A stretch of DNA of 64,000 nucleotides, from NCBI RefSeq assembly GCF_936925435.1, contig NZ_CAKZHQ010000045.1, positions 1-64,000 of the forward strand. The letters are read 5' to 3'. Made by a program: the position numbers and the translations under genes. The stretch comes from an uncultured Ramlibacter sp. (GTDB lineage: Bacteria > Pseudomonadota > Gammaproteobacteria > Burkholderiales > Burkholderiaceae_C). Shown in pieces: positions 46,675-57,048 of this stretch. Numbering within the stretch: the first letter of the stretch is position 1; the number at the start of each line of letters is the position of its first letter. The notes below the pieces were generated by a model, which saw only the letters and a list, made by a program, of their open reading frames with translations, had not been told where the DNA came from and ran no database searches.

Positions 46675-46720
46675 CTGCCATTGTCCCCGAGGCGCCGGCA
46701 ATCGGACCGACAATAGGCAG
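46675..46720. promoter_or_regulatory. Inverted repeat in the proC-glpD divergent promoter
   Basis: CTGCCATTGTC (46675-46685) pairs with GACAAT-A-GGCAG (46709-46720), with one unpaired base and a 23-nt centre. Each arm contains a -10-like hexamer. It may be a shared operator or simply back-to-back -10 boxes. Confidence 0.35.
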
Positions 46721-46742
46721 GGCAGCATTCCACACTGATTTG

Positions 46743-48347
46743 ATGACACAACAACAAGAAATTCCAGGGGCTGGCCGGCAGGATCTGCTGGAGCGGCTGG
46801 CACGGCCCGTCACGTATGACGTGGCCATCATTGGCGGCGGCGCCACCGGCCTGGGCGTGGCGCTGGATGCGGCAGCCCGCGGCTTCTCGGTGGTGCTGGT
46901 CGAGTCGCACGACTTTGCCAGCGGCACATCGTCCCGGGCCACCAAGCTGGTTCACGGTGGCGTGCGCTACCTGGCCCAGGGCAATGTGGCCCTGGTGCGC
47001 GAAGCGCTGCACGAGCGCACCACGCTGCTGCACAACGCGCCGCACCTGGCCCAGCCGCTGCCCTTCGTCATGCCTTCCTACAAATTTTGGGAGACGCCGT
47101 TCTACGGCATCGGCCTGAAGCTGTACGACGCGCTGGCAGGCAAGGCCGGCCTGGGCGCCACCGAATTCCTGGGCCGCGAGCGGACTCTGGAATGCCTGCC
47201 GACGGCGCGGCCCGAGGGGCTCAAGGGCGGGGTGAAGTACTGGGACGGCCAGTTCGACGACGCCAGGCTGGCCCTGGCCCTGGCCCGCACGGCAGCGGCC
47301 CGCGGCGCGCTGCTGGTCAATTACTGCCCGGCCACTGGCCTGGTGCACGAAGGCGGCAAGGTGGCCGGCCTGCGCTGCCAGGACAGTGAGAGCGGCCGGA
47401 CCTTTGAATTGAAGGCCCGCTGCGTGATCAACGCTGCCGGCGTCTGGGTGGATGAATTCCGCCAGAAGGACGGCGAGGCCATCGCCCGTCCCGTGCGGCC
47501 CATGGTGGCGCCCAGCCAGGGCGTGCACATCGTGGTCGACCGCGAGTTCCTGCCCGGTGACCACGCCCTGATGGTGCCCAAGACGGCGGACGGCCGCGTG
47601 CTGTTCGGCGTCCCCTGGCTGGGCAAAATCATCCTGGGCACCACGGACACGCCGCGCGGCGATCTGGCGCGCGAACCCCGGCCCTTCAAGGAAGAACTGG
47701 ACTTCATCCTGGGCGAGTCGGCCCGCTACCTGAGTCGGGCGCCGCGTCCCGAGGACATCCGCAGCATCTGGGTGGGCCTGCGCCCCCTGGTCAAGCCGCC
47801 TGACGACGACGGCGAGAACACCAAGGGCCTGAGCCGCGAGCACACCGTCCTGGTCAGCCGTTCCGGCATGGTCACCGTCACCGGCGGCAAATGGACCACC
47901 TACCGGGCCATGGCCGAGGATGTTCTGGAGAAATGCTTCACCAGTCGTCTTCTGGAACGGCATGCTGCGGGAGTGACCACCAACTTGAAGCTGATCGGCA
48001 GCGAACATTTGAGTGGCCAGCCTGGCCCCCTCAGCGCGGCGCAGGGCCTGCATTCCTATGGCAGCGAGGCGGCTGTCGTGGCTGGCCTGCCGGGGGCCGA
48101 CCGCCATCTGGGTGGGGGCCTGACCGAGGCCATGGTCCGGTTTGCTGCCCGTAGCGAGTACGCCCGGACGGTGGAAGACGTCCTGGCCCGGCGCTGCCGG
48201 ATGCTGTTTCTGGACGCCCGGCTGGCCGGCTCGCTGGCAGATGCGGTGGGCGCCATCCTGCGCAAAGAGACTGGCGCCGACCCGCGCGCAGAGGCTTTTG
48301 GCGAGTTGGTCAAGCTGTATTTGGCTTTGCCCGAACAAGGCGCTTGA
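46743..48347 (+). CDS. glpD: Aerobic glycerol-3-phosphate dehydrogenase
   Basis: This 534-residue membrane-associated flavoenzyme oxidises glycerol-3-phosphate to dihydroxyacetone phosphate and reduces ubiquinone. The FAD-binding motif is VAIIGGGATGLG (about 27-38), followed by FASGTSSRATKLVHGGVRYL. The C-terminal domain (about 400-534) is the GlpD C-terminal cap. The ATG at 46743 is preceded by an in-frame TTG that is unlikely to be used. glpK and glpF are not adjacent, so it is an isolated copy. Confidence 0.94.
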   Translation: MTQQQEIPGAGRQDLLERLARPVTYDVAIIGGGATGLGVALDAAARGFSVVLVESHDFASGTSSRATKLVHGGVRYLAQGNVALVREALHERTTLLHNAPHLAQPLPFVMPSYKFWETPFYGIGLKLYDALAGKAGLGATEFLGRERTLECLPTARPEGLKGGVKYWDGQFDDARLALALARTAAARGALLVNYCPATGLVHEGGKVAGLRCQDSESGRTFELKARCVINAAGVWVDEFRQKDGEAIARPVRPMVAPSQGVHIVVDREFLPGDHALMVPKTADGRVLFGVPWLGKIILGTTDTPRGDLAREPRPFKEELDFILGESARYLSRAPRPEDIRSIWVGLRPLVKPPDDDGENTKGLSREHTVLVSRSGMVTVTGGKWTTYRAMAEDVLEKCFTSRLLERHAAGVTTNLKLIGSEHLSGQPGPLSAAQGLHSYGSEAAVVAGLPGADRHLGGGLTEAMVRFAARSEYARTVEDVLARRCRMLFLDARLAGSLADAVGAILRKETGADPRAEAFGELVKLYLALPEQGA

Positions 48348-48372
48348 CGACCGCCAGCCAAGCTGCCATAAT
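48344..48372 (+). promoter_or_regulatory. Promoter of the spc ribosomal operon
   Basis: TTGACG (48344-48349), a 17-bp spacer and CATAAT (48367-48372) form a near-consensus sigma-70 promoter overlapping the glpD stop. A start about 7 nt on gives a leader of about 155 nt before rplN. Confidence 0.75.
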
Positions 48373-48445
48373 TGCGGGCTGCGCTAATCAAAGGTGCAGG
48401 AAACTCGAAAGAGCTTCCAACTTCTGCCCAGCGGAAGCGTCATGA

Positions 48446-48547
48446 GTGGTTCATGGCGTGGACGGCGGGCCCAAGACTGACCTGAAGCTGTGGACTGTCC
48501 GCGGCATTGGGTACAAGTTGGGAATATTGAAAAATGATCCAAACTGA
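48446..48547 (+). pseudogene. Remnant of an OmpR-family response regulator C-terminus
   Basis: An open frame of 33 codons in the rplN leader ends in a segment with LWTVRGIGYKLG, the hallmark last strand-turn of the OmpR/PhoB winged-helix domain. It is closed upstream by an in-frame TGA and runs 14 nt into rplN in another frame. Nothing else of a regulator is visible. I read it as a relic left at a rearrangement point between glpD and the ribosomal block. A translated leader peptide is the alternative. Confidence 0.45.
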
Positions 48548-48902
48548 ATCTCGACTCGAAGTCGCCGATAACACCGGCGCGAAGTCCGTCCTTTGCATCA
48601 AGGTGCTGGGCGGCTCCAAGCGTCGCTACGCCAGCGTCGGCGATGTCATCAAGGTGAGCATCAAAGAAGCTGCTCCGCGCGGTCGCGTCAAGAAGGGCGA
48701 GATCTACAGCGCTGTGGTTGTCCGCACCGCCAAGGGCATCCGCCGCAGCGACGGCTCGCTGGTCAAGTTCGACGGCAATGCCGCCGTGCTGCTCAATAAC
48801 AAGCTGGAGCCCATTGGCACCCGCATCTTCGGACCGGTCACGCGCGAGCTGCGCACCGAGAAGTTCATGAAGATCGTGTCTCTGGCTCCTGAAGTTCTGT
48901 AA
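48534..48902 (+). CDS. rplN: 50S ribosomal protein L14
   Basis: This 122-residue protein is full length for bacterial L14. It begins [20 protein letters not shown] and binds 23S rRNA near the subunit interface. It is the first gene of this ribosomal block; the S10 operon genes (through rpsQ), which precede it in many bacteria, are absent here because glpD lies upstream. Confidence 0.97.
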   Translation: MIQTESRLEVADNTGAKSVLCIKVLGGSKRRYASVGDVIKVSIKEAAPRGRVKKGEIYSAVVVRTAKGIRRSDGSLVKFDGNAAVLLNNKLEPIGTRIFGPVTRELRTEKFMKIVSLAPEVL

Positions 48903-48913
48903 GAGGACGCGTC

Positions 48914-49231
48914 ATGAACAAGATTCGCAAAGGCGACGAGGTCATCGTGCTCGCAGGCCGTGACAAAGGCAAGCGTGGCAAGGTCACGTTGCGCAAGGAT
49001 GACTCTCACCTGCTGGTCGAGGGCATCAACCTGGTGAAGAAGCACACCAAGCCGAACCCCCTCAAGGGCGCCACCGGTGGCATCGTCGAGAAGACCATGC
49101 CGATTCACCAGTCCAACGTGGCGATCTTCAACGCCGCCACCGGCAAGGCTGACCGCGTGGGTATCAAGACCGATGGCGACAAGCGCGTTCGCGTGTTCAA
49201 GTCCAGCGGCGAAGAAATCAAGGTGGCATGA
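48914..49231 (+). CDS. rplX: 50S ribosomal protein L24
   Basis: This 105-residue protein has an N-terminal KOW motif ([19 protein letters not shown]). It is an early 23S assembly initiator. It starts 11 nt after rplN with AGAGGA as ribosome binding site. Confidence 0.97.
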   Translation: MNKIRKGDEVIVLAGRDKGKRGKVTLRKDDSHLLVEGINLVKKHTKPNPLKGATGGIVEKTMPIHQSNVAIFNAATGKADRVGIKTDGDKRVRVFKSSGEEIKVA

Positions 49232-49233
49232 CC

Positions 49234-49773
49234 ATGGCACGTCTTCAACAACATTACCGCGAAAAGATCGTTCCCGAACTGACCGAGAAGTTCGGCTACA
49301 AGTCGCCGATGCAGGTTCCGCGCCTGACCAAGATCACCCTGAATATGGGTGTCTCGGAGGCCGTCGCCGACAAGAAGGTCATGGACAACGCCGTGGGCGA
49401 CCTGACCAAGATCGCCGGCCAGAAGCCCGTCGTGACCAAGGCCAAGAAGGCTATCGCCGGTTTCAAGATCCGCGAAGGCCAGGCCATCGGCACGATGGTG
49501 ACGCTGCGCGGCATCAAGATGTATGAGTTCCTGGACCGTTTCGTCACCGTGGCCCTGCCCCGTGTGCGTGACTTCCGCGGCATCTCCGGTCGCGCTTTCG
49601 ACGGCCGTGGCAACTACAACATCGGCGTGAAAGAGCAGATCATTTTCCCTGAGATCGAGTACGACAAGGTCGACGCCCTGCGCGGTCTCAATATCAGCAT
49701 CACCACAACGGCCCAGACCGACGAAGAGTGCAAGGCACTGCTCGCTGGCTTCCGTTTCCCGTTCAAGAACTGA
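49234..49773 (+). CDS. rplE: 50S ribosomal protein L5
   Basis: This 179-residue protein has the exact usual length from [11 protein letters not shown]. It binds 5S rRNA in the central protuberance. An ATG two codons earlier (49228) overlaps the rplX stop, but the second ATG has better spacing from AAGGTGG. Confidence 0.97.
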   Translation: MARLQQHYREKIVPELTEKFGYKSPMQVPRLTKITLNMGVSEAVADKKVMDNAVGDLTKIAGQKPVVTKAKKAIAGFKIREGQAIGTMVTLRGIKMYEFLDRFVTVALPRVRDFRGISGRAFDGRGNYNIGVKEQIIFPEIEYDKVDALRGLNISITTTAQTDEECKALLAGFRFPFKN

Positions 49774-49781
49774 GGTGTCGT

Positions 49782-50087
49782 GTGGCTAAAGTAGCTTTGA
49801 TCGAGCGCGAGCTCAAGCGAGACAAACTGGTCGCCAAGTACGCGAAGAAACACGCGGAACTCAAGGCGATTGCCAGCGACCTCAAGAAGAGCGAGGAAGA
49901 GCGTGCTGCCGCCCGTCTGGGCCTGCAGAAGCTCCCGCGCAACGCCAATCCGACGCGTCAGCGTAACCGCTGCGCAATCACCGGCCGCGGCCGCGGCACC
50001 TTCCGCCAATTCGGCCTGGTGCGCCACAAGGTCCGTGAGCTTGCATTTGCAGGCGACATCCCGGGCGTCATCAAGGCCAGCTGGTAA
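49782..50087 (+). CDS. rpsN: 30S ribosomal protein S14
   Basis: This 101-residue protein is the long, zinc-free form of S14, lacking the CxxC pairs (tail [20 protein letters not shown]). It starts at a GTG at 49782 after GAGGTG, giving the standard N-terminus (V/M)[10 protein letters not shown]. Confidence 0.96.
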   Translation: MAKVALIERELKRDKLVAKYAKKHAELKAIASDLKKSEEERAAARLGLQKLPRNANPTRQRNRCAITGRGRGTFRQFGLVRHKVRELAFAGDIPGVIKASW

Positions 50088-50108
50088 GCCAGGCAGGAGA
50101 GACAGAAC

Positions 50109-50504
50109 ATGAGCATGAGTGATCCCATTGCCGACCTGCTGACCCGCATCCGCAACGCGCAGATGGTGGCCAAGCCGACGGTTTCGGTGCCTTCCTCCAA
50201 AGTGAAGGTTGCCATCGCCCAGGTGCTGAAGGATGAGGGCTACATCGACGGCTTCCAGGTCAAGACCGAAGCCGGCAAGTCCGAACTCGAAATCGCCCTG
50301 AAGTACTACGCTGGCCGTCCGGTCATCGAGCGCATTGAGCGCGTCAGCCGTCCTGGTCTGCGCGTCTACAAGGGCCGCGATGCCATTCCGCAGGTCATGA
50401 ACGGCCTGGGTGTGGCGATTGTCACCACGCCCCAGGGCGTGATGACGGACCGCAAGGCTCGCGCTACCGGTGTCGGTGGCGAAGTCCTGTGCTACGTGGC
50501 CTAA
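50109..50504 (+). CDS. rpsH: 30S ribosomal protein S8
   Basis: This 131-residue protein begins [18 protein letters not shown] and ends GGEVLCYVA, both typical. It binds helix 21 of 16S rRNA. In E. coli it also represses the spc operon at rplE; no such site was examined here. Confidence 0.97.
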   Translation: MSMSDPIADLLTRIRNAQMVAKPTVSVPSSKVKVAIAQVLKDEGYIDGFQVKTEAGKSELEIALKYYAGRPVIERIERVSRPGLRVYKGRDAIPQVMNGLGVAIVTTPQGVMTDRKARATGVGGEVLCYVA

Positions 50505-50520
50505 AGGGAGGAGCAGAAAA

Positions 50521-51054
50521 ATGTCCCGAGTAGGAAAAATGCCTGTCGCCGTCCCGCAAGGCGTGGACGTGGCGATCAAGGACGATCAGATCAGCATCAA
50601 GGGCGCCGGCGGCACGCTGCTGCTGACCCAGAACGCGCTGGTCAAGATCGTCAACAAGGATGGCAAGCTCAGTTTTGAGCCGGCCAACGATTCGCGCGAA
50701 GCCAATGCCATGAGTGGCACCATGCGTCAGCTGGTGAACAACATGGTGGTTGGTGTGACCAAGGGCTTCGAGAAGAAGCTCAGCCTGGTCGGTGTGGGCT
50801 ACAAGGCCCAGGCCCAGGGCGCGAAGCTGAATCTGACGGTGGGCTACTCGCACCCCGTCAACAAGGACATGCCCGCGGGCATCACGGTTGCAACCCCGAC
50901 CCCGACGGAAGTCGTGATCAAGGGTGCTGACCGCCAGCGCGTGGGCCAGGTGGCCGCTGAGATTCGTGCGATCCGTCCGCCCGAGCCCTACAAGGGCAAA
51001 GGCATCCGCTACGCGGACGAGAAGATCACGATCAAAGAGACCAAGAAGAAGTAA
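50521..51054 (+). CDS. rplF: 50S ribosomal protein L6
   Basis: This 177-residue protein runs from [15 protein letters not shown] to [17 protein letters not shown]. It lies near the sarcin-ricin loop. GGGAGG precedes the ATG. Confidence 0.97.
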   Translation: MSRVGKMPVAVPQGVDVAIKDDQISIKGAGGTLLLTQNALVKIVNKDGKLSFEPANDSREANAMSGTMRQLVNNMVVGVTKGFEKKLSLVGVGYKAQAQGAKLNLTVGYSHPVNKDMPAGITVATPTPTEVVIKGADRQRVGQVAAEIRAIRPPEPYKGKGIRYADEKITIKETKKK

Positions 51055-51065
51055 GGGGCAGCATC

Positions 51066-51431
51066 ATGTTGACCAAAAAAGAGCAACGTCTGCGTCGTTC
51101 GCGCCAGACCCGCATCCGGATCGCCACACAGGGCGTCGCGCGCCTGACGGTGAACCGCACCAATCTGCACATCTACGCCACCGTGATCTCCGGCGACGGC
51201 GCCAAGGTGCTGGCCACTGTGTCGACGGCCCAGGCCGATCTTCGCAAGTCGCTCGGCGGCTCGGGCAAGGGGGGCAACACCGCCGCTGCCCAGCAGGTCG
51301 GCAAGCTGATCGCCGAGAAGGCCAAGGCTGCCGGCGTCGAGAAGGTGGCATTCGACCGTGCAGGTTTTGCGTACCACGGCCGCGTCAAGGCTTTGGCCGA
51401 CGCAGCGCGCGAAGCCGGCTTGCAGTTCTAA
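51066..51431 (+). CDS. rplR: 50S ribosomal protein L18
   Basis: This 121-residue 5S rRNA-binding protein has the usual basic N-terminus [16 protein letters not shown] and the conserved end [20 protein letters not shown]. Confidence 0.97.
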   Translation: MLTKKEQRLRRSRQTRIRIATQGVARLTVNRTNLHIYATVISGDGAKVLATVSTAQADLRKSLGGSGKGGNTAAAQQVGKLIAEKAKAAGVEKVAFDRAGFAYHGRVKALADAAREAGLQF

Positions 51432-51449
51432 CGGACACGGGGATTTAAC

Positions 51450-51968
51450 ATGGCTAAATTTCAAGCGAAGACGCAAGGCGACGGTCCGGAAGACGGCCTG
51501 CGCGAGAAGATGATCGCGATCAATCGCGTCACCAAAGTGGTTAAAGGCGGCCGGATTCTCGGTTTTGCCGCACTGACCGTGGTGGGCGACGGCGAAGGCC
51601 GCGTGGGCATGGGCAAGGGCAAGTCCAAGGAAGTGCCGGCTGCGGTGCAGAAGGCCATGGAAGAGGCCCGCCGCAACATGACCAAGGTGACCCTGAAGAA
51701 CGGTGCCCTCCAGCACAACGTGTTCGGCCAGCATGGCGCTGCACGTGTTCAGATGGGCCCGGCGCCCAAGGGTACCGGCATCATCGCCGGCGGCCCGATG
51801 CGTGCCGTTTTCGAAGTCATGGGCATCACCGACATCGTGGCCAAGAGCCACGGTTCGAGCAACCCGTACAACATGGTTCGCGCCACCTTCGATGCGCTGA
51901 AGAATTCCACCACCCCGGCGGAAGTTGCAGCCAAGCGCGGCAAGTCGGTCGAAGACATCTTCGCCTGA
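51450..51968 (+). CDS. rpsE: 30S ribosomal protein S5
   Basis: This 172-residue protein has the double-stranded RNA-binding-like N-domain ([19 protein letters not shown]) and [20 protein letters not shown]. It affects translational accuracy. Confidence 0.97.
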   Translation: MAKFQAKTQGDGPEDGLREKMIAINRVTKVVKGGRILGFAALTVVGDGEGRVGMGKGKSKEVPAAVQKAMEEARRNMTKVTLKNGALQHNVFGQHGAARVQMGPAPKGTGIIAGGPMRAVFEVMGITDIVAKSHGSSNPYNMVRATFDALKNSTTPAEVAAKRGKSVEDIFA

Positions 51969-51981
51969 CAGGAGCACAGAC

Positions 51982-52167
51982 ATGGCCACCCAAGAACAAA
52001 CCGTCAAGGTCCAGCTGGTTCGCAGCCCCATCGGCACCAAGGAGTCGCATCGCGCGACGGTCCGTGGTCTGGGTCTGCGCAAGCTCAACAGCGTGAGCGA
52101 ACTGCAGGACACCCCCGCAGTGCGCGGCATGATCAACAAGATCAGTTACCTGGTCAAGGTCCTCTGA
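51982..52167 (+). CDS. rpmD: 50S ribosomal protein L30
   Basis: This 61-residue protein has the full bacterial L30 pattern [20 protein letters not shown] and [12 protein letters not shown]. An AGGAG site lies 9 nt before the ATG. Confidence 0.96.
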   Translation: MATQEQTVKVQLVRSPIGTKESHRATVRGLGLRKLNSVSELQDTPAVRGMINKISYLVKVL

Positions 52168-52174
52168 GGCATTT

Positions 52175-52606
52175 ATGCAATTGAATGGCATCAAGCCCGC
52201 AGCGGGCGCAAAGCACGCCAAGCGTCGCGTCGGTCGCGGCATTGGTTCTGGCCTGGGCAAGACCGCAGGTCGTGGCCACAAAGGTCAGAAGTCGCGTTCG
52301 GGCGGCTACCACAAGGTTGGCTTCGAAGGCGGCCAGATGCCGCTGCAGCGCCGTCTGCCCAAGCGTGGCTTCAAGTCGCACTTGCTCCAGTTCAACGCCG
52401 AAGTCTCTCTGACCTCGTTGGAACTCCTGGGCGCGGCGGAAGTCGATCTGCTGTCGCTGAAGCAGGCTGGCCTCGTGGGCCAGATGATCAAGGTCGTCAA
52501 GGTCATCAAGACCGGCGAGATCAAGATCGCTGTCAAGCTCAATGGCATCGGCGCAACCGCCGGCGCCAAGGCTGCCATCGAGGCAGCCGGCGGCAGTGTT
52601 GCCTGA
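52175..52606 (+). CDS. rplO: 50S ribosomal protein L15
   Basis: This 143-residue protein has the glycine-rich basic N-terminus ([20 protein letters not shown]) typical of L15. It starts 7 nt after rpmD and immediately precedes secY. Confidence 0.97.
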   Translation: MQLNGIKPAAGAKHAKRRVGRGIGSGLGKTAGRGHKGQKSRSGGYHKVGFEGGQMPLQRRLPKRGFKSHLLQFNAEVSLTSLELLGAAEVDLLSLKQAGLVGQMIKVVKVIKTGEIKIAVKLNGIGATAGAKAAIEAAGGSVA

Positions 52607-52632
52607 TTTGTCTGGATTGAAGGACGACTCGC

Positions 52633-53952
52633 GTGGCCACTAGCGCAGCCCAAATTGCAAAGACCGGCAAGTTCGGCGACCTGCGTCGCCGGCTGGTCTT
52701 CTTGCTGCTCGCGCTGGTGGTTTACCGCGTGGGCGCGCACATTCCTGTGCCGGGCATCGATCCGAACCAGCTGCAATCCCTGTTCAAGGGTCAGCAGGGC
52801 GGGATCCTGAGCCTGTTCAACATGTTCTCCGGCGGTGCGCTGTCGCGCTTCACGGTGTTCGCGCTGGGCATCATGCCGTACATCTCGGCCTCGATCATCA
52901 TGCAGCTGCTGACGTACGTCGTTCCGACGTTCGAGCAACTGAAGAAAGAGGGCGAGTCCGGCCGTCGCAAGATCACGCAGTACACCCGCTATGGCACGCT
53001 GGGCCTGGCCCTCTTCCAGTCGCTGGGGATTGCCATGGCGCTGGAAGGCTCGGCTGGCTTGGTGCTCAACCCCGGCTTTGGCTTTCGAATGACGGCGGTT
53101 GTCAGCCTGACGGCAGGCACCATGTTCCTGATGTGGCTGGGCGAGCAGATCACCGAGCGCGGCCTGGGCAACGGTATCTCCATCCTGATCTTTGCGGGCA
53201 TCGCCGCTGGCTTGCCCAGCGCTGTGGGTGGTCTGCTGGAGCTGGTGCGTACCGGTGCGATGAGCATCCTGGCTGCCGTGTTCATCGTCGCCTTGGTGGG
53301 GCTCGTGACCTACTTCGTGGTATTCGTCGAGCGTGGTCAGCGCAAGATCCTGGTGAACTACGCCAGGCGCCAGGTCGGCAACAAGGTTTACGGCGGCCAG
53401 TCGTCGCATCTGCCGCTGAAGCTGAACATGGCTGGTGTGATCCCGCCGATCTTCGCCTCGTCGATCATCCTGCTGCCCGCCACCGTGGTGAGTTGGTTCA
53501 GCACAGGTGATGCCATGCGCTGGCTCAAGGACATCGCGGGCATGCTGACGCCGGGCCAGCCGATTTACGTCATGCTGTATGCCAGCGCGATCGTGTTCTT
53601 CTGCTTCTTCTATACGGCTTTGGTGTTCAACAGCCGGGAGACGGCGGACAACCTGAAAAAGAGCGGTGCATTCATTCCAGGCATCCGCCCGGGTGACCAG
53701 ACGGCGCGGTACATCGACAAGATCCTTATCCGGCTGACGCTGGCCGGTGCGGTGTACATCACTTTTGTCTGCCTGCTGCCCGAGTTTCTGATCCTGAAGT
53801 ACAACGTGCCGTTCTATTTCGGTGGAACGTCCTTGCTGATCATCGTGGTCGTGACGATGGACTTCATGGCCCAGGTGCAGAATTATTTGATGTCGCAGCA
53901 ATACGAATCGCTGCTTAAAAAGGCTAACTTCAAGACATCACTCGGCGGCTGA
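52633..53952 (+). CDS. secY: Preprotein translocase subunit SecY
   Basis: This 439-residue channel subunit has ten membrane helices. Motifs: [14 protein letters not shown], the plug region [23 protein letters not shown], and the cytoplasmic loops [12 protein letters not shown] and [14 protein letters not shown]. It starts at a GTG (52633). Confidence 0.97.
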   Translation: MATSAAQIAKTGKFGDLRRRLVFLLLALVVYRVGAHIPVPGIDPNQLQSLFKGQQGGILSLFNMFSGGALSRFTVFALGIMPYISASIIMQLLTYVVPTFEQLKKEGESGRRKITQYTRYGTLGLALFQSLGIAMALEGSAGLVLNPGFGFRMTAVVSLTAGTMFLMWLGEQITERGLGNGISILIFAGIAAGLPSAVGGLLELVRTGAMSILAAVFIVALVGLVTYFVVFVERGQRKILVNYARRQVGNKVYGGQSSHLPLKLNMAGVIPPIFASSIILLPATVVSWFSTGDAMRWLKDIAGMLTPGQPIYVMLYASAIVFFCFFYTALVFNSRETADNLKKSGAFIPGIRPGDQTARYIDKILIRLTLAGAVYITFVCLLPEFLILKYNVPFYFGGTSLLIIVVVTMDFMAQVQNYLMSQQYESLLKKANFKTSLGG

Positions 53953-53957
53953 GAGAC

Positions 53958-54176
53958 ATGGCGAAAGACGATGTCATCCAGATGCAGGGTGAAGTTGTGG
54001 AAAACCTGCCGAACGCGACTTTCCGCGTGAAGCTGGAAAACGGGCACGTAGTGCTCGGGCATATTTCGGGAAAGATGCGGATGCATTACATCCGCATCCT
54101 CCCTGGTGACAAGGTCACGGTTGAATTGACGCCCTACGACTTGTCGCGGGCACGAATTGTGTTCCGCGCCAAGTAA
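53958..54176 (+). CDS. infA: Translation initiation factor IF-1
   Basis: This 72-residue OB-fold factor binds the A site of the 30S subunit. Sequence: [20 protein letters not shown], ending [11 protein letters not shown]. It lies between secY and rpmJ. Confidence 0.97.
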   Translation: MAKDDVIQMQGEVVENLPNATFRVKLENGHVVLGHISGKMRMHYIRILPGDKVTVELTPYDLSRARIVFRAK

Positions 54177-54203
54177 GCGCAAAGAGTTTTAGGAGAACTG
54201 CAA

Positions 54204-54317
54204 ATGAGAGTTTCGGCTTCGGTCAAGAAAATTTGCCGCAACTGCAAGATCATCCGCCGCAAGGGCGTTGTTCGCGTGATCTGCACGGATCCGCGTCACA
54301 AGCAGCGCCAAGGCTGA
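54204..54317 (+). CDS. rpmJ: 50S ribosomal protein L36
   Basis: This 37-residue protein reads [20 protein letters not shown] and ends DPRHKQRQG. The zinc ligands CxxC, C and H are present, so it is the zinc-binding form. An AGGAG site lies 8 nt before the ATG. Confidence 0.97.
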   Translation: MRVSASVKKICRNCKIIRRKGVVRVICTDPRHKQRQG

Positions 54318-54340
54318 GCATAGAGTTATAGAGGACGAAC

Positions 54341-54706
54341 ATGGCACGTATCGCTGGCATCAATATTCCGCCGCATCAACACGCCGAGATTGGCCTGACG
54401 GCGATCTTCGGCATCGGCCGCACGCGCGCTCGCAAGATTTGCGAAGCCACGGGCATTCCCTACTCCAAGAAGGTCAAGGACCTGACGGACGGTGACCTCG
54501 AGAAGATTCGCGATCAGATCGCGAACATCACGATCGAGGGTGACCTGCGCCGCGAAACGACCATGAACATCAAGCGTTTGATGGACATTGGTTGCTACCG
54601 TGGTTTCCGCCATCGCCGCGGCCTGCCGATGCGCGGTCAGCGTACGCGCACCAATGCCCGTACCCGCAAGGGTCCGCGCAAGGCCGCTCAGGCCCTCAAG
54701 AAATAA
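54341..54706 (+). CDS. rpsM: 30S ribosomal protein S13
   Basis: This 121-residue protein has the usual start [20 protein letters not shown] and the basic tail [16 protein letters not shown] contacting the P-site tRNA. It is the first gene of the alpha part of the cluster. Confidence 0.97.
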   Translation: MARIAGINIPPHQHAEIGLTAIFGIGRTRARKICEATGIPYSKKVKDLTDGDLEKIRDQIANITIEGDLRRETTMNIKRLMDIGCYRGFRHRRGLPMRGQRTRTNARTRKGPRKAAQALKK

Positions 54707-54724
54707 CCGGGAAAGAGAATCGTC

Positions 54725-55129
54725 ATGGCAAAAGCTCCCGCCAATAACGCAGCGCAGCGAGTGCGCAAGAAGGTCCGCAAGAACGTGTCCGACGGTGTCG
54801 CTCACGTGCATGCTTCCTTCAACAACACCATCATCACGATCACCGACCGCCAGGGCAACGCCCTGTCGTGGGCATCTTCGGGTGGCCAGGGTTTCAAGGG
54901 TTCGCGCAAGTCGACGCCCTTCGCCGCCCAGGTCGCATCTGAAGTCGCCGGTCGTGCTGCCATCGAGCAGGGCATCAAGAATCTCGACGTCGAGATCAAG
55001 GGTCCTGGTCCTGGCCGTGAATCGTCGGTCCGCGCGTTGGCCGCGCTGGGCATCCGCATCAATTCGATCGCTGATGTCACGCCCGTGCCGCACAACGGCT
55101 GCCGCCCGCAAAAACGTCGTCGGATCTGA
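54725..55129 (+). CDS. rpsK: 30S ribosomal protein S11
   Basis: This 134-residue protein forms part of the platform near the mRNA exit. [20 protein letters not shown] and the C-terminal [13 protein letters not shown] are diagnostic. A gap of 117 nt with no gene follows before rpsD. Confidence 0.97.
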   Translation: MAKAPANNAAQRVRKKVRKNVSDGVAHVHASFNNTIITITDRQGNALSWASSGGQGFKGSRKSTPFAAQVASEVAGRAAIEQGIKNLDVEIKGPGPGRESSVRALAALGIRINSIADVTPVPHNGCRPQKRRRI

Positions 55130-55246
55130 TCGCGACCGCGATCAGAGTCGGTTGACCTGATTTCTAACCAAGCCCACCGCCGCCACCCCCTCAGGGCGAC
55201 GGCTCCCGCAGCAACAGGCTGCGGCAGATGATGTAAAGGAAACAAA

Positions 55247-55870
55247 GTGGCACGCTACCTCGGCCCCAAGGCCAAACTCTCCCGCCGTGAAGGCACGGAC
55301 CTGTTCCTCAAGAGCGCACGTCGCTCGATTGCGGACAAGTCCAAGTTCGACTCCAAGCCCGGCCAGCATGGCCGTACTTCGGGCCAACGTACTTCCGACT
55401 TCGGCCTGCAGCTGCGCGAAAAGCAGAAGGTCAAGCGCATGTACGGCATCCTGGAGCGCCAGTTCCGCCGCTACTTCGAAGAAGCCGATCGCCGCAAGGG
55501 CAACACCGGCGCCAACCTGCTGTTCATCCTGGAAAGTCGCCTGGACAACGTGGTGTACCGCATGGGTTTCGGCTCCACGCGCGCAGAAGCCCGCCAGCTG
55601 GTATCGCACAAGGCGATCACCGTCAACGGCAACCCCGTGAACATCCCGTCCTACCTGGTCAAGACCGGTGACGTGATTGCCGTTCGCGACAAGTCCAAGA
55701 AGCAGAACCGCATCGTCGAGGCGCTCGAGCTGGCCAAGCAGGTCGGCATCCCGGCCTGGGTGGACGTCAATGCCGACAAGGCCGAAGGCGTCTTCAAGAA
55801 GGTGCCGGATCGCGACGAATTCGCGGCCGACATCAACGAGTCGCTGATCGTCGAACTGTATTCCCGATAA
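55247..55870 (+). CDS. rpsD: 30S ribosomal protein S4
   Basis: This 207-residue 16S assembly initiator has the S4 RNA-binding domain at about 95-160 ([20 protein letters not shown]). The start is a GTG after AAAGGAAAC. It can repress the alpha operon in E. coli; the 117-nt gap upstream and 125-nt gap downstream leave room for control structures. Confidence 0.97.
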   Translation: MARYLGPKAKLSRREGTDLFLKSARRSIADKSKFDSKPGQHGRTSGQRTSDFGLQLREKQKVKRMYGILERQFRRYFEEADRRKGNTGANLLFILESRLDNVVYRMGFGSTRAEARQLVSHKAITVNGNPVNIPSYLVKTGDVIAVRDKSKKQNRIVEALELAKQVGIPAWVDVNADKAEGVFKKVPDRDEFAADINESLIVELYSR

Positions 55871-55995
55871 GCAGACGATACGTGCCTGCTTTGCTGGCCC
55901 GTACCTGATTTTTCCGTTCCCTGCCGGCATCCCGGCCGGGCACTTCACCAGCCTTACCGGTGTAACGAGCCGGGGGTATTGAGAGGAAGTCCTGC

Positions 55996-56985
55996 ATGCA
56001 AACCAACCTGCTGAAACCCAAAGCCATCAATGTGGAACAGCTTGGTACGAACCGTGCCAAGGTGACGCTGGAGCCGTTCGAGCGTGGTTACGGCCATACG
56101 CTGGGCAATGCCCTGCGCCGCGTTCTGCTGTCCTCGATGGTGGGTTATTCCGCAACCGAAGTCACGATCGCCGGTGTTCTGCACGAGTACTCGTCGATCG
56201 ACGGTGTCCAGGAAGACGTCGTCAGCATCCTGCTGAACCTCAAGGGCGTTGTGTTCAAGCTGCACAACCGCGATGAAGTCACGCTGAGCCTGCGCAAGGA
56301 CGGCGAAGGCGTTGTCACGGCCGCCGACATCCAGACGCCGCACGACGTCGAGATCATCAACCCCGACCACGTGATCGCCCATCTGTCGCAAGGCGGCAAG
56401 ATCGACATGCAGATCAAGGTCGAAAAGGGCCGCGGTTATGTGCCGGGCACGATGCGCCGCTACGCCGATGAGCCGACCAAGTCGATTGGCCGCATCGTGC
56501 TGGACGCTTCGTTCTCGCCGGTCAAGCGCGTCAGCTACACCGTCGAAAGCGCCCGTGTCGAGCAGCGCACCGATCTGGACAAGCTGGTTGTCGAGATCGA
56601 GACCAATGGCGCCATCACGGCAGAGGACGCAGTGCGCGCCTCGGCCAAGATTCTGGTGGAACAGCTGGCTGTGTTCGCCCAGCTCGAGGGCAGCGAACTC
56701 GCCGCCTTCGACGCTCCGGTGCAGCGCAGCTCGCAGCAGTTCGATCCGATCCTGCTGCGCCCGGTGGACGAACTCGAACTGACGGTGCGCTCCGCCAACT
56801 GCCTGAAGGCCGAGAACATCTATTACATCGGTGACCTGATCCAGCGCACCGAGAACGAGCTGCTTAAGACCCCGAACCTGGGTCGCAAGTCGCTCAACGA
56901 AATCAAGGAAGTTCTTGCCTCGCGTGGTCTCACGCTCGGCATGAAGCTCGAGAGCTGGCCTCCCGCCGGCCTCGACAAGCGTTAA
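55996..56985 (+). CDS. rpoA: DNA-directed RNA polymerase subunit alpha
   Basis: This 329-residue protein has the N-terminal dimerisation domain ([20 protein letters not shown]) and the C-terminal UP-element/activator-binding domain ([18 protein letters not shown] to [17 protein letters not shown]). An AGGAAG site precedes the ATG. Confidence 0.98.
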   Translation: MQTNLLKPKAINVEQLGTNRAKVTLEPFERGYGHTLGNALRRVLLSSMVGYSATEVTIAGVLHEYSSIDGVQEDVVSILLNLKGVVFKLHNRDEVTLSLRKDGEGVVTAADIQTPHDVEIINPDHVIAHLSQGGKIDMQIKVEKGRGYVPGTMRRYADEPTKSIGRIVLDASFSPVKRVSYTVESARVEQRTDLDKLVVEIETNGAITAEDAVRASAKILVEQLAVFAQLEGSELAAFDAPVQRSSQQFDPILLRPVDELELTVRSANCLKAENIYYIGDLIQRTENELLKTPNLGRKSLNEIKEVLASRGLTLGMKLESWPPAGLDKR

Positions 56986-57048
56986 TCAACATTGGTGAAC
57001 TCGCAGTACCTGACACGGCTGCGTTTTAGATAAGGAAAGGAACACACC

